From: CAVOKN01 sp963696505
Lineage (GTDB): Bacteria > Pseudomonadota > Gammaproteobacteria > Burkholderiales > Rhodocyclaceae
Assembly (NCBI GenBank): GCA_963696505.1
Contig: CAVOKN010000023.1
Coordinates: 282,199 to 346,198, forward strand
Length of the DNA: 64,000 nt
Reading direction: 5' to 3'
The first letter of the stretch is position 1; each line of letters starts with the position of its first letter. The notes beneath the pieces were generated by a model, which did not search any database, was not told the DNA's origin, and saw only the letters and a list, made by a program, of their open reading frames with translations. Position numbers and translations under genes: made by a program. Positions 45,508 through 53,410 of this stretch are shown here, in pieces.

Positions 45508-46194
45508 ATGCCAATGGCGCGATATCTTGCAGTGCTGCTGCTCGCCGTGCTGCCGGTTGCGGTGCAGGCTCAGGCGCAGAGCGTCAAGCCGGGCATCAAC
45601 CGCCATTACGAGAACCCCGGCATCGAGCAATCAGTTCGCATGTTCGAGTCGGAGGGGCGTGAGGTCTACGACCGCCGCCGCGAGATCGTCGCGGCGCTGG
45701 GGCTGCGGCCGGGCATGGCGGTGGCCGACGTTGGCGCCGGCACGGGGTTCTTCACCCGCCTGTTCGCCAAGGCGGTGGCGCCGGGTGGCCGCGTCTACGC
45801 GACGGACATCTCCGTGCCCTACGTCAGGCGCCTCGCGGAGATCGCGCGCGAACCGGGTATGGGGCATGTCGAAGCCATCCTCGGCGGCGAGCGCGACGCG
45901 AAGCTTGCGCCGGGCTCCGTGGACCTGGTGTTCACCAGCGACACCTACCACCACTTCGAATACCCGCTGGACATGCTGCGCTCGATTCACCGCGCCCTGC
46001 GGCCCGGAGGGATCTTGGTCGTCGTCGATTACGAGCGCATTCCTGGCGTTTCCAGCGCGTGGATCATGGAGCACGTGCGTGGCGGCCGCGAGCAGGTGAT
46101 TCGGGAAATCGAGGCGGCGGGCTTCCGCCTCATCGACCAGCCGCCGCTGCTCCGGGAGAACTACGTCCTGCGCTTCCGCCGGCTCGATTCTTGA
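45508..46194 (+). CDS. exported SAM-methyltransferase-like protein
   Basis: A 228-residue class I methyltransferase fold with the SAM motif VADVGAGTGFFTRLFA, DIS at the second strand, and LVFTSDTYHHFEYP. It carries an N-terminal signal-peptide-like segment (RYLAVLLLAVLPVAVQAQAQ), which would export it to the periplasm where SAM is not expected. The ATG at 45508 is 3 bases past the M23 stop. Such exported homologues are found in other proteobacteria; the role is unclear. Confidence 0.82.
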   Translation: MPMARYLAVLLLAVLPVAVQAQAQSVKPGINRHYENPGIEQSVRMFESEGREVYDRRREIVAALGLRPGMAVADVGAGTGFFTRLFAKAVAPGGRVYATDISVPYVRRLAEIAREPGMGHVEAILGGERDAKLAPGSVDLVFTSDTYHHFEYPLDMLRSIHRALRPGGILVVVDYERIPGVSSAWIMEHVRGGREQVIREIEAAGFRLIDQPPLLRENYVLRFRRLDS

Positions 46195-46226
46195 ACCCCG
46201 CTCCCCGCTCCTCGATCCTCGGCCCC
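46195..46226. repeat. short heptamer array (CCCCGCT/CCTCGAT)
   Basis: Four to five seven-base units following the methyltransferase stop. It is degenerate but keeps the period seen at the other heptamer loci. Confidence 0.5.
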
Positions 46227-46331
46227 CTGTCGTCGGGTGACGACAGCCTCGTTTGCAGGCGGCATCCTGCGCCGACTAGAATCCGCTGGCCCTTCGGGCA
46301 ACACCTAGAACCCACACGAGGAGGAAACACG

Positions 46332-46775
46332 ATGAGCAAGACTCTGCGCAACACACTCGCTGCCATCCTGGCGGCATCGGCGACGCTGGCCTGGGCCGCC
46401 GAGTTCGGCAGCGAGGCCGAAGCCAAGGCGATGCTGGACAAGGCCGTCGCGGCGGTGAAGGCCAACAAGGCCGACGCCCTGGCCAAGTTCACCAAGGGCG
46501 AGGGCGGCTTCAAGGACCGCGACCTCTATCCCTTCTGCGGCGGCCCCGACGGCAACTTCACTGCCCATCCGACCCTGGTCGGCAAGAGCCTCAAGGATCT
46601 GAAAGACAAGGCGGGCAAGGGGCTCGGCGAGGAAATGTACAAGGTCGCCAAGGAGGGCTCGGTGGCCAGCGTAAGCTACATGTGGCCCCGTCCCGGCAGC
46701 ACCGATCCGGTCCAGAAGGTGAGCTTCGTCACCAAGGTCGGCGACCAGGTGTGCGCCGTCGGCTACTACAAGTGA
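46332..46775 (+). CDS. single-Cache-domain periplasmic protein
   Basis: A 147-residue exported protein (signal peptide 1-22, ending LAWAAEF) with a single Cache-2-like domain: AKAMLDKAVAAVKANKADALAKF, FCGGPDGNFTAHPTLVGK and FVTKVGDQVCAVGYYK. The start has GAGGAGG upstream. Stand-alone Cache proteins bind small organic ligands; a link to the upstream carboxylate uptake system is inference. Confidence 0.88.
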   Translation: MSKTLRNTLAAILAASATLAWAAEFGSEAEAKAMLDKAVAAVKANKADALAKFTKGEGGFKDRDLYPFCGGPDGNFTAHPTLVGKSLKDLKDKAGKGLGEEMYKVAKEGSVASVSYMWPRPGSTDPVQKVSFVTKVGDQVCAVGYYK

Positions 46776-47141
46776 TCTGAATGGGCGGGGCCGCGGCCGA
46801 AGGATGTGGGCTCGCGGCCCCGGCGCTGGCGGAACGTAATCCGCAGCAAGTGCATCGGCGCCGGGGGAGTTCCCCATAGTTGCTTCCAATACGGGTGTGG
46901 CTTCCGATCCACAACGGCCCGTCGTGGCTCGGCATAAGCGATGTTCGAAGTGAGAGGTGTTCCGAGATCCATGACTTCATGCTTGGGTCAGATCGACGGC
47001 CACTTCCGACAACCGAACGTCGAACTCGAACCGTTCTTGAGGATCAACCATCATTGGAACCGACTCTCTAGGGTAGAACACGGGCATTTGTAATGACCGG
47101 CAATAGTGAGCTGAAGCCCCGCTAGATGTAATCCCTACTGC
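46776..47141. other. gap without a supported gene
   Basis: The stretch holds only short frames that match nothing I recognise. It marks the change from metabolic genes to the accessory region and has lower GC toward its right end. Confidence 0.5.
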
Positions 47142-47576
47142 TTAGTAAGCGTCGAACTCCGCAGCGGCTGGTGATCCGGACCAAACTCCTTGCGGCGGAT
47201 AACTGTGGCCCTCTCTTTGGGCACGATGTTCCCCTTTTCGTCGAGTGGAATCATGTGGACCTCCACCACCGGAATTCTGTCCACCGGATTCTGATTCGCG
47301 TTCGACCTCCCTGCCGTCCTTATCGAGGTAGACGAAGCGAACCCTCTCGGGTGCCTCGCTGGCCGGTAACTCGCGCACCGATTTATCGTACATATCAATC
47401 ATGCGGATGATTCCGGGATGGGGTGGGAATGGATTCACTTTCCGTTCTCCTATCTTCAGGACGCAGGCTCCGGCCCCCAAACAGTAACCGTTCGCCAGCA
47501 AACCCGCTGCGAGTAATGGCAACACGTTGCGTCGCTTCACTTCACTTGGCTCCAAACATCTTATCCAGCGTCTCAT
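47142..47576 (-). pseudogene. probable lipoprotein or immunity partner, frameshifted
   Basis: The N-terminal part has a hydrophobic signal segment (LPLLAAGLLANGYCLGAGAC) with a lipobox-like cysteine. The body reads RVRFVYLDKDGREVER and then shifts frame near 47310 into NPVDRIPVVEVHMIPLDEKG, which is the natural continuation to a stop at about 47135. One extra base explains the break. It overlaps the metallopeptidase gene by 35 bases, the position where an immunity protein is expected. Confidence 0.6.
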
Positions 47577-48396
47577 AACGCTTCGGGTAGAGTTTCTTCG
47601 CCGTATCCTCGCACGGCGTTCCCTTGCTCAGGGAATACATGACCAGCGACTCAGAGAAGTCCTCTCCTGGAGAGTTGTCTGCATATCTTGAGGGCGAGCT
47701 CAGATCGCTCTTGATAGCGTCGTCCCAGCCCTTCATCGTAGCCGGGTCCTTCCACAGGTCCCTCGAATAGGTGTGGCCACCTTCGTGGATCATCGTTGAG
47801 TCCGTGAACTCTTGGGTCCATGGCGTCTTCTTGGGATAAAACGTGACTCCGTTGTTTCCGCCCGTGGCTGCCGAGCTGAACCCTGGCATGTTGTATGCCT
47901 CCTCCCAATAGGCGTCATCCGGATTCTGATTTGGGCTAACTTGTGCTTCCTTGATGCTGTCCAGTTGTTTGCCCGGTACCACTCCCAGCGAATTGGCCAC
48001 CTGTTGCGCCGTGGGAACATTGTTTCCCATCGGCTTGTTCTTCGGCTCGAAAATTGCGACCTTCCGTCCGCCGACTTCCGCTTCGTACTCCAGCGCGTCC
48101 TGGGGGGCCGCGCCGCCGGGGAACTGGTGCTTGACGGCCTTTGGGCCGGTCAGGTTGGAGGTCTTGCGAATCCGGTCGAAATCCGCTTTCGACGACTCCA
48201 CCGTCCCGGGTTTGTCGAGATACTCGCAGCCCTTGGGGATGGGGGGTCTAGCCGAGCAGGAGCTCGTCGCGCCACCCACGGGGTTTCCGCTGAGCTTGTC
48301 GTCGGCGTCGGCCTTGGCGCCCGATAGCGCCTTGGTTAACAACGCCACACCGACGGCCACTGCCGCGATCCCCGCCACGATCAACGGCGCTATCAA
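47542..48396 (-). CDS. zincin-like metallopeptidase, candidate secreted effector
   Basis: A 284-residue protein with an N-terminal hydrophobic segment (1-24) and a zincin motif HEGGH (His204, Glu205, His208) followed by a possible third ligand in GEDFSES (Glu245 or Glu249). This resembles the anthrax lethal factor-like peptidase fold found in polymorphic toxins. It overlaps the adaptor fragment by four bases upstream and the lipoprotein gene downstream. The effector role is inferred from the gene trio, not shown. Confidence 0.7.
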   Translation of the reverse strand: MIAPLIVAGIAAVAVGVALLTKALSGAKADADDKLSGNPVGGATSSCSARPPIPKGCEYLDKPGTVESSKADFDRIRKTSNLTGPKAVKHQFPGGAAPQDALEYEAEVGGRKVAIFEPKNKPMGNNVPTAQQVANSLGVVPGKQLDSIKEAQVSPNQNPDDAYWEEAYNMPGFSSAATGGNNGVTFYPKKTPWTQEFTDSTMIHEGGHTYSRDLWKDPATMKGWDDAIKSDLSSPSRYADNSPGEDFSESLVMYSLSKGTPCEDTAKKLYPKRYETLDKMFGAK

Positions 48397-48660
48397 GGCG
48401 ACCTACCTTTCTGTTCCAGCCACGCGATATAAGCCTGAGCCGTGTCCCAAAGCCGGTTTGTGCGCGTACTAGGATCCTCGATTCCAGAATCGGTGAGAAT
48501 CGCCACCGCCCACGGCAGCTTTGTATCCTTGTCAAACATCTCGCCGAAAGCGAACATGAGGTCTGTGAATTTGCACACGTCGCGCTCTGAAACGATGCCG
48601 TAGTGCGATGCCTTCTCGATCCCCATTGTTATAGCCTTCCGAACGCCGTCCCTGCCGAGC
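48393..48660 (-). pseudogene. effector-adaptor-like gene, 3' part (split by ISAs1)
   Basis: This is the C-terminal two thirds of a small protein whose N-terminal part lies at 49940-50101. Removing the IS and one target copy joins the parts exactly in frame (CRALG-RDGVRKA). The sequence KASHYGIVSERDVCKFTDLMF and FDKDTKLPWAVAIL resembles a family I recall next to PAAR/T6SS effector genes. It is interrupted and so presumably inactive. Confidence 0.75.
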
Positions 48661-49949
48661 CAGGGTGATCGCACTCGCACATCATAGTGGCGAGAGCCCC
48701 AGCAACGCCATGCGTGCATCGTCATCCCAGCCGATGCGCTTGCGCCGCATGCGCAGGCTCTTCTTCTTGCCCTCGGGCGGCTGCTGGCGCAGCAGATTCA
48801 GCGCCATCTTGGTGAGCAGCGAGAAGTTCTGCGGGGCGTTGTCCTCGGTCAGGCGCCGGGCGTCCTCACCGAAGATCACATCCAGGCTCCAGTGAAGCCG
48901 GTTCTCGATCGCCCAATGATCGCGCACCGCCGCAGCGAAGTCTGCCGTGCTCAGGGTGCGCGAGCTGATGTAGTAGCGCGTTTCCACGGGCGAAGCCTTG
49001 CCCTCGACGACTCGTACCGAATCGACCCGCCCCAGCATGGCGCAGTCGGCCCAGACGGCGGTATCGACCTCGCCGGTATTGGGCAGGGTGCGGTAGATCT
49101 GGAACACGTGGCGCCCGTGGCCGGTCTGCACCGCGTTGTGGACCTCGTCCCAGTGGCCGACGAAGGCGCCTTCCAGGGCTTCGTGCAGGGTGGGCTGGTT
49201 GCCCTTGACCGCCAAGAGGTAGTCGGCCCCCATGGCGCGGATGGCGCGGGCAATCTCGCGCTGGGTGCCCATGGCGTCGATGCTGACCAGACAACCTTCG
49301 ATCGCCAGGGCTTCCAGCAGCGCCGGAATGGCCGTTATCTCGTTGCTCTTGTCGGCGACCTTCTCCTGGCCCAGGACGACACCTAAGCCGGTGGCGAAGG
49401 CGCTGACCATGTGCACCGGGCTGAGCCCGCCCACGGCCGAGCCGCGCAGGCTCTTGCCGTTGACCGACACCTGCCCACCGAAGGCGCGCACCACCCCGCC
49501 CACCCAGCGCCGGAACGCCTGCTCGAAGTGCTTCGGATCGAGGATGCGAAAGATGCGGTTGAAGGTGTCGTGGGAGGGAATCCCGTTGTGAAGCTTCAGG
49601 AAGCGGCGCAACCACGGCTCCTTGACCTGCGCCCACTCGGCCATGTCCTCGAAGCCATGCACTTCGGCGAAGATGGCGCACATGGCGATCACCAGCACTT
49701 CCACCAGGTCGTGGCGCTTGCCGTTGCCCACCCGCGGGTCTTCGATCTCGGACAGGCACTGCACCAGCGTGGTCTTCTTTCTCGGGGCCATGATCTCTCG
49801 CGCAAAAAGCGAGAGTAGACCCGATTCGAGACGAGTTTACAAGACATGTGCATAGGTCGATGATTGTTAACGACTTTTTCAAGAGGTTGACTACATTGGC
49901 ATTTTTCCCCGGTCATGACGTCCGAGTGCGTTCCCCCTGCCTGCCGAGC
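48651..49949. mobile_element. ISAs1-family insertion sequence with perfect 10-bp target duplication
   Basis: The element proper is 48661-49939 (1,279 bp). Terminal inverted repeats begin CAGGG and match over about 25 bases (CAGGGTGATCGCACTCG versus CAGGGGGAACGCACTCG). The 10-bp direct repeat CCTGCCGAGC flanks it at 48651-48660 and 49940-49949. It carries one transposase gene on the minus strand. Confidence 0.95.
48682..49791 (-). CDS. ISAs1-family transposase with a substituted catalytic residue
   Basis: A 369-residue DDE transposase of the ISAs1/H-repeat family. The second acidic motif SIDAMGTQREIA and the HWSLDVIFGEDARR region are normal. The first motif, usually DGKxLRGS, reads SVNGKSLRGS with Asn111 in place of Asp. 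If confirmed, the enzyme would be catalytically dead, although the sharp target duplication shows that the element moved recently. Confidence 0.92.
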   Translation of the reverse strand: MAPRKKTTLVQCLSEIEDPRVGNGKRHDLVEVLVIAMCAIFAEVHGFEDMAEWAQVKEPWLRRFLKLHNGIPSHDTFNRIFRILDPKHFEQAFRRWVGGVVRAFGGQVSVNGKSLRGSAVGGLSPVHMVSAFATGLGVVLGQEKVADKSNEITAIPALLEALAIEGCLVSIDAMGTQREIARAIRAMGADYLLAVKGNQPTLHEALEGAFVGHWDEVHNAVQTGHGRHVFQIYRTLPNTGEVDTAVWADCAMLGRVDSVRVVEGKASPVETRYYISSRTLSTADFAAAVRDHWAIENRLHWSLDVIFGEDARRLTEDNAPQNFSLLTKMALNLLRQQPPEGKKKSLRMRRKRIGWDDDARMALLGLSPL

Positions 49950-50101
49950 GCCCGGCAATGGTCCGGAAAAAACCGGTTCAGATGTCCCTCCATGAAGAAC
50001 TCAAACCTCTCCCGGCTCTGCTCCTCGAAAGCTCGAATCTGATCCGTGCTAATTCTGAAAACCACTATCTCTCCCCGCTTGATAACGCGCCCGTTAGCCA
50101 T
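49940..50101 (-). pseudogene. effector-adaptor-like gene, 5' part (split by ISAs1)
   Basis: About 54 codons from ATG at 50101 (GRVIKRGEIVVFRIS, FEFFMEGHLNRFFPDHC) that continue, after excision of the IS, into 48660-48393. The whole gene would encode about 142 residues and overlap the metallopeptidase gene by four bases. Confidence 0.75.
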
Positions 50102-50363
50102 CGTAACAGCAAACTGACTGGCATTTTGGAGTGTCCGATGCTTGGGGTGCTGCAGATGCTATTTCCATGCCCGGTGACTTGCGAACGACCCTGGCTGGCC
50201 GTGCGGCGACGTTTTGCCGTACAGGTGTCGAGTTGCCACGCCCCCTCGGCGGGGGCTTGCACTGCGTCACGCGAGCCGGATGAGGAGGTAGCAGGTTGAA
50301 GCCCGGCAGGTCGGCACTGTCCTTCCCCGCGCCCGCGTGACCGCAGGCCGTCCCGCGACGGCC
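50102..50363. other. gap between adaptor fragment and DUF1993 gene
   Basis: No gene supported. It contains a short GCCCCC/GGGGGC dyad near 50240 without a T-tract. Confidence 0.45.
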
Positions 50364-50867
50364 TCAACTGCCCAGGAAATCCTTCTTGCCCACCACCACG
50401 CCGTTGTGGCGCAGGATGTCGTAGGCGGTGGTGACGTGGAAGTAGAAGTTGGGCATGGTGCGGGTCAGCAGCAGGTCCTGGCCTCGATAGTCGATCACCT
50501 TTTCGCCGCGCTTGATCTGGATCTGCTTTTCCTCGGAGCCGTCGATCTGCTCGGGCTTGAAGGTTTGAAGGAAGGCGATGGTCTTGCGCACGCGCTCGAT
50601 CAGTTCCGGGAAGCTCTTCTCCGTGTCCTCGAACTTCGGCGCCTCCACGCCGGCCAGGAAGGAAGTGCCATTCTTGGCGGCGTCGGCGGCAATCTGCACC
50701 TGCTTGGCGAAGCCGAACATGTCCGGATAGAGGCGGTAGTTGATGAGGACCGAGGGGTCGATCTTGTTGGCCTCGCAGTGGGCCGCCGCCTTCTCCAGGA
50801 TGGCGATCAGGTTGGTGAGCATGCGGATGTAGACCGGCACCGAGGCCTGATACATGGACAATGACAT
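50364..50867 (-). CDS. DUF1993 family protein
   Basis: A 167-residue cytoplasmic protein of the DUF1993 family, which has a DinB-like four-helix fold: opening MYQASVPVYIRMLTNLIAILEKAAAH and later MPNFYFHVTTAYDILRHNG. The role is unknown. The second ISAs1 copy lies about 130 bases upstream of its start, so it may have lost or changed its promoter. Confidence 0.88.
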   Translation of the reverse strand: MSLSMYQASVPVYIRMLTNLIAILEKAAAHCEANKIDPSVLINYRLYPDMFGFAKQVQIAADAAKNGTSFLAGVEAPKFEDTEKSFPELIERVRKTIAFLQTFKPEQIDGSEEKQIQIKRGEKVIDYRGQDLLLTRTMPNFYFHVTTAYDILRHNGVVVGKKDFLGS

Positions 50868-50993
50868 GGCAATCTCCCGAGTTGATGTTGCTTTGCGATG
50901 GGCGCGACGGGTGTCGCGCGGGGTGGGCGGTGGTGCGCGCCGTCAAGGACGCCGAAATGATAGCCCAAGGCCGTGGCGGTCTTGGGGCGGCCA

Positions 50994-52305
50994 CGGGAAG
51001 GCACACGGCAATCGCTTACGCAATCGTCGTAAACCCATGTAAAGATTCGTTTACAGTCAATAGGATATGACGGGGGCTTGTGTACAGTGCCGGAATGGCA
51101 TCTACTCTCGATATTTCTCGGGAGACGCAGATGACGTTGCTGGAGGCGTTTGCACAGGTAGAGGATCACCGCAGAGGGCCGGCACAGCGCTACGATCTGA
51201 AGGAAATGATCGTGATGGCGATTTGTGCCGTGCTGTGCGGTGCGGACAGTTGGGTCGATGTCGCCGACTGGTGCGAAGGCGAGGAAGAATGGTTGAAGAG
51301 CTTCCTCACACTGAAGAAAGGGACGCCTTCGCATGACACGTTTGGCGAGGTGTTTCGCGTTCTGGACGCAGCGGTGTTCGAGCGTTGTTTTCGCCAGTGG
51401 GTTGCCAGCATCGTTGGCGTGGCCCAAGGCGTTGTGGCGTTCGACGGCAAGACGGTGCGAGGCTCGAAGGACGGAGCGAATACGGCGCTGCACATGGTCA
51501 GTGCCTACGCCAGCGCGCTGGGCGTATCGCTGGGGCAGGAAGGCAGTGCGGGCAAGGGCAATGAATTGGCCGCAATCAAAGCGCTGCTCGATACGCTGGT
51601 GCTCAAGGGTTGCATCGTCACCCTGGACGCTCTGGGCTGCCAAACCGACGTTGCCCAGAAGATCGTCGCGCAAGGCGGTGATTACGTCTTGGCGGTAAAG
51701 GACAACCAGAAGAATCTGTCGCAGGCTGTCGTTGAGTTCTTCGATACCGCCACGGCGTTTGACTGGCGCAACATCGAAGTACAAAAACTCACCACGATCG
51801 AGAAAAATCATGGCCGGATCGAAACGCGCCGGGCGCTCTTCGTCCCCGATGTGTCGTGGATGGACAAGCCGATGCGCGAGGACTGGAAGAAGCTTGCCGG
51901 CGTTGGCATGATCGAGTCCGAACAGCAGATCAAGGGCAAGGTGAGCGTGGAGCGGCGCTACTTTATCGTCAGCGCCGGGGTGAAAACGGTCGAGCAGTTC
52001 GCTGGCGCAGCGCGAGATCACTGGGGCGTTGAAGCCATGCACTGGGTGCTTGATGTGACCTTCCGCGAAGACGACTGCCGCGTGCGCAAAGGCCACGCCG
52101 CCCGCAACCTCTCGGCCATCCGCAAGTTCGCCCTCTCGGCTTTGCGCACGGATACGCTTCATCCGACCATCAGCTTACGTCGCCGCCGCAACCTCGCCGA
52201 CCGTCGCCCAGACTATCGCGCGGCCCTCCTCGGAATCAAGCTTCCCCAATGAAACCGGCTTCTGACTCATGACGTCTATGTGTGCGATTGCCGTGCGGGA
52301 AGGCA
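50994..52305. mobile_element. second ISAs1-family insertion sequence with 10-bp target duplication
   Basis: The element proper is 51004-52295 (1,292 bp). Its ends share CACGGCAATCGC in inverted orientation. The 10-bp direct repeat CGGGAAGGCA is present at 50994-51003 and 52296-52305. It sits in the interval between the DUF1993 gene and the 3' end of the aldo/keto reductase gene, so no gene is clearly broken. Confidence 0.95.
51095..52252 (+). CDS. ISAs1-family transposase, catalytically complete
   Basis: A 385-residue DDE transposase (ATG at 51095; a GTG 15 bases upstream is possible). It carries AFDGKTVRGS with the catalytic Asp, TLDALGCQTDVAQ, and HWVLDVTFREDDCR. It is divergent in sequence from the copy at 48682, and the terminal repeats differ, so it is a different ISAs1 member rather than a duplicate. 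It appears active. Confidence 0.94.
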   Translation: MASTLDISRETQMTLLEAFAQVEDHRRGPAQRYDLKEMIVMAICAVLCGADSWVDVADWCEGEEEWLKSFLTLKKGTPSHDTFGEVFRVLDAAVFERCFRQWVASIVGVAQGVVAFDGKTVRGSKDGANTALHMVSAYASALGVSLGQEGSAGKGNELAAIKALLDTLVLKGCIVTLDALGCQTDVAQKIVAQGGDYVLAVKDNQKNLSQAVVEFFDTATAFDWRNIEVQKLTTIEKNHGRIETRRALFVPDVSWMDKPMREDWKKLAGVGMIESEQQIKGKVSVERRYFIVSAGVKTVEQFAGAARDHWGVEAMHWVLDVTFREDDCRVRKGHAARNLSAIRKFALSALRTDTLHPTISLRRRRNLADRRPDYRAALLGIKLPQ

Positions 52306-52336
52306 GCTTCGCCATTGGTGCTGCCTCGTGCATCGG

Positions 52337-53266
52337 CTAGGCGCGATCGAATTCCTCCTTCATGCGCTTTCGCAGTTGCGCATCGGGCATCGGGCCGGTC
52401 CCCGCGCCAAGGTTGTCCAGGATGTGCTTGGGATTGCGGGTGGCGGGGATGGCGCAGTTCGCCGCCGGGTGGCCGAGAATCCACTTGAGGAAATACTGCG
52501 CCCAGGTTTCGCAGCCCGCCTCTTTCGCCACGGCAGGCAGCGGCCTGCCGCGCACCCGCTGAAATAGCGCGCCGTCAGCGAAGGGGCGGTTGACCAGCAC
52601 CGCGATCCCTTTCTCCGCCGCCAGCGGCAGCAGCCGCTCCTCGGCCTCCCGCTCCGCCAGCGAGTAGTTCAACTGCACGAAGTCCAGTGCTTCGGACTTC
52701 ATCACCTGTTCCAGTTCCGCGTACGCCCCGCTGTGGTAGTGGGTGACGCCCACGTAGCGGATCTTGCCCTCGCGCTTCCAGTCGCGCAGCGTCGTTAGAT
52801 GCACCGCGGTGTCGAGGAGGTTGTGCACCTGCATCAGGTCGATGCGCTTCACGCCCATGCGCTGCATCGAAGTTTGCATCTGGGCAATGCCGGCCTCCCG
52901 TCCGCGGGTCCATACCTTGGTGGCGTAGAACAGCTTGTCCGCGGCGCCCGCTTGCGCGGCGAGCCGCCCGACGGCGGACTCGGCGGCGCCGTACATGGGC
53001 GAGCTGTCGACGAGCCGGCCGCCGCCCCGCGCGAAAAGGCGCGTCACCTCCAGCGCGGCGTCGAAGTCCGCGCCCTCGCCAGCGATGTCGAAGGTCTGGG
53101 AAGTGCCCAGGCCGATCACCGGAAGTGACTCGCCGCTGGAAGGAATGCGCCGCGCGAGCATGATGGGTGCCGCCGCGCGGGCGCCCAGCGCAGCGCCCGC
53201 ACCCATTGCCGCGATCAGTTGCAGGCTGCGGCGGCGGGACATGGTGGTGCCTGTCGGGATGTGCAT
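52337..53266 (-). CDS. exported aldo/keto reductase
   Basis: A 309-residue aldo/keto reductase with a twin-arginine-like signal (SRRRSLQLIAAMGAGAALGARA). The catalytic tetrad is visible as Asp and Tyr in VDSSPMYG, Lys in YATKVW and His in MQVHNL. The start has AGGAGG six bases upstream. Tat export fits a protein folded around its cofactor. The substrate is unknown. It diverges from the CoA-transferase gene. Confidence 0.88.
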   Translation of the reverse strand: MHIPTGTTMSRRRSLQLIAAMGAGAALGARAAAPIMLARRIPSSGESLPVIGLGTSQTFDIAGEGADFDAALEVTRLFARGGGRLVDSSPMYGAAESAVGRLAAQAGAADKLFYATKVWTRGREAGIAQMQTSMQRMGVKRIDLMQVHNLLDTAVHLTTLRDWKREGKIRYVGVTHYHSGAYAELEQVMKSEALDFVQLNYSLAEREAEERLLPLAAEKGIAVLVNRPFADGALFQRVRGRPLPAVAKEAGCETWAQYFLKWILGHPAANCAIPATRNPKHILDNLGAGTGPMPDAQLRKRMKEEFDRA

Positions 53267-53410
53267 GGTTCGTCCTCCTGGGACCGGTGTCGCCGGAAAG
53301 TCAGTTACCAGGGCGCGGCGATGTTTCCTTTGGCCGCCCATTCTGCGCTGCGTTCCCGCGCAGGGCGCGGGGCGTGTCATGATGCGGCAGGAACCGCTGC
53401 GCCGCCTTCC

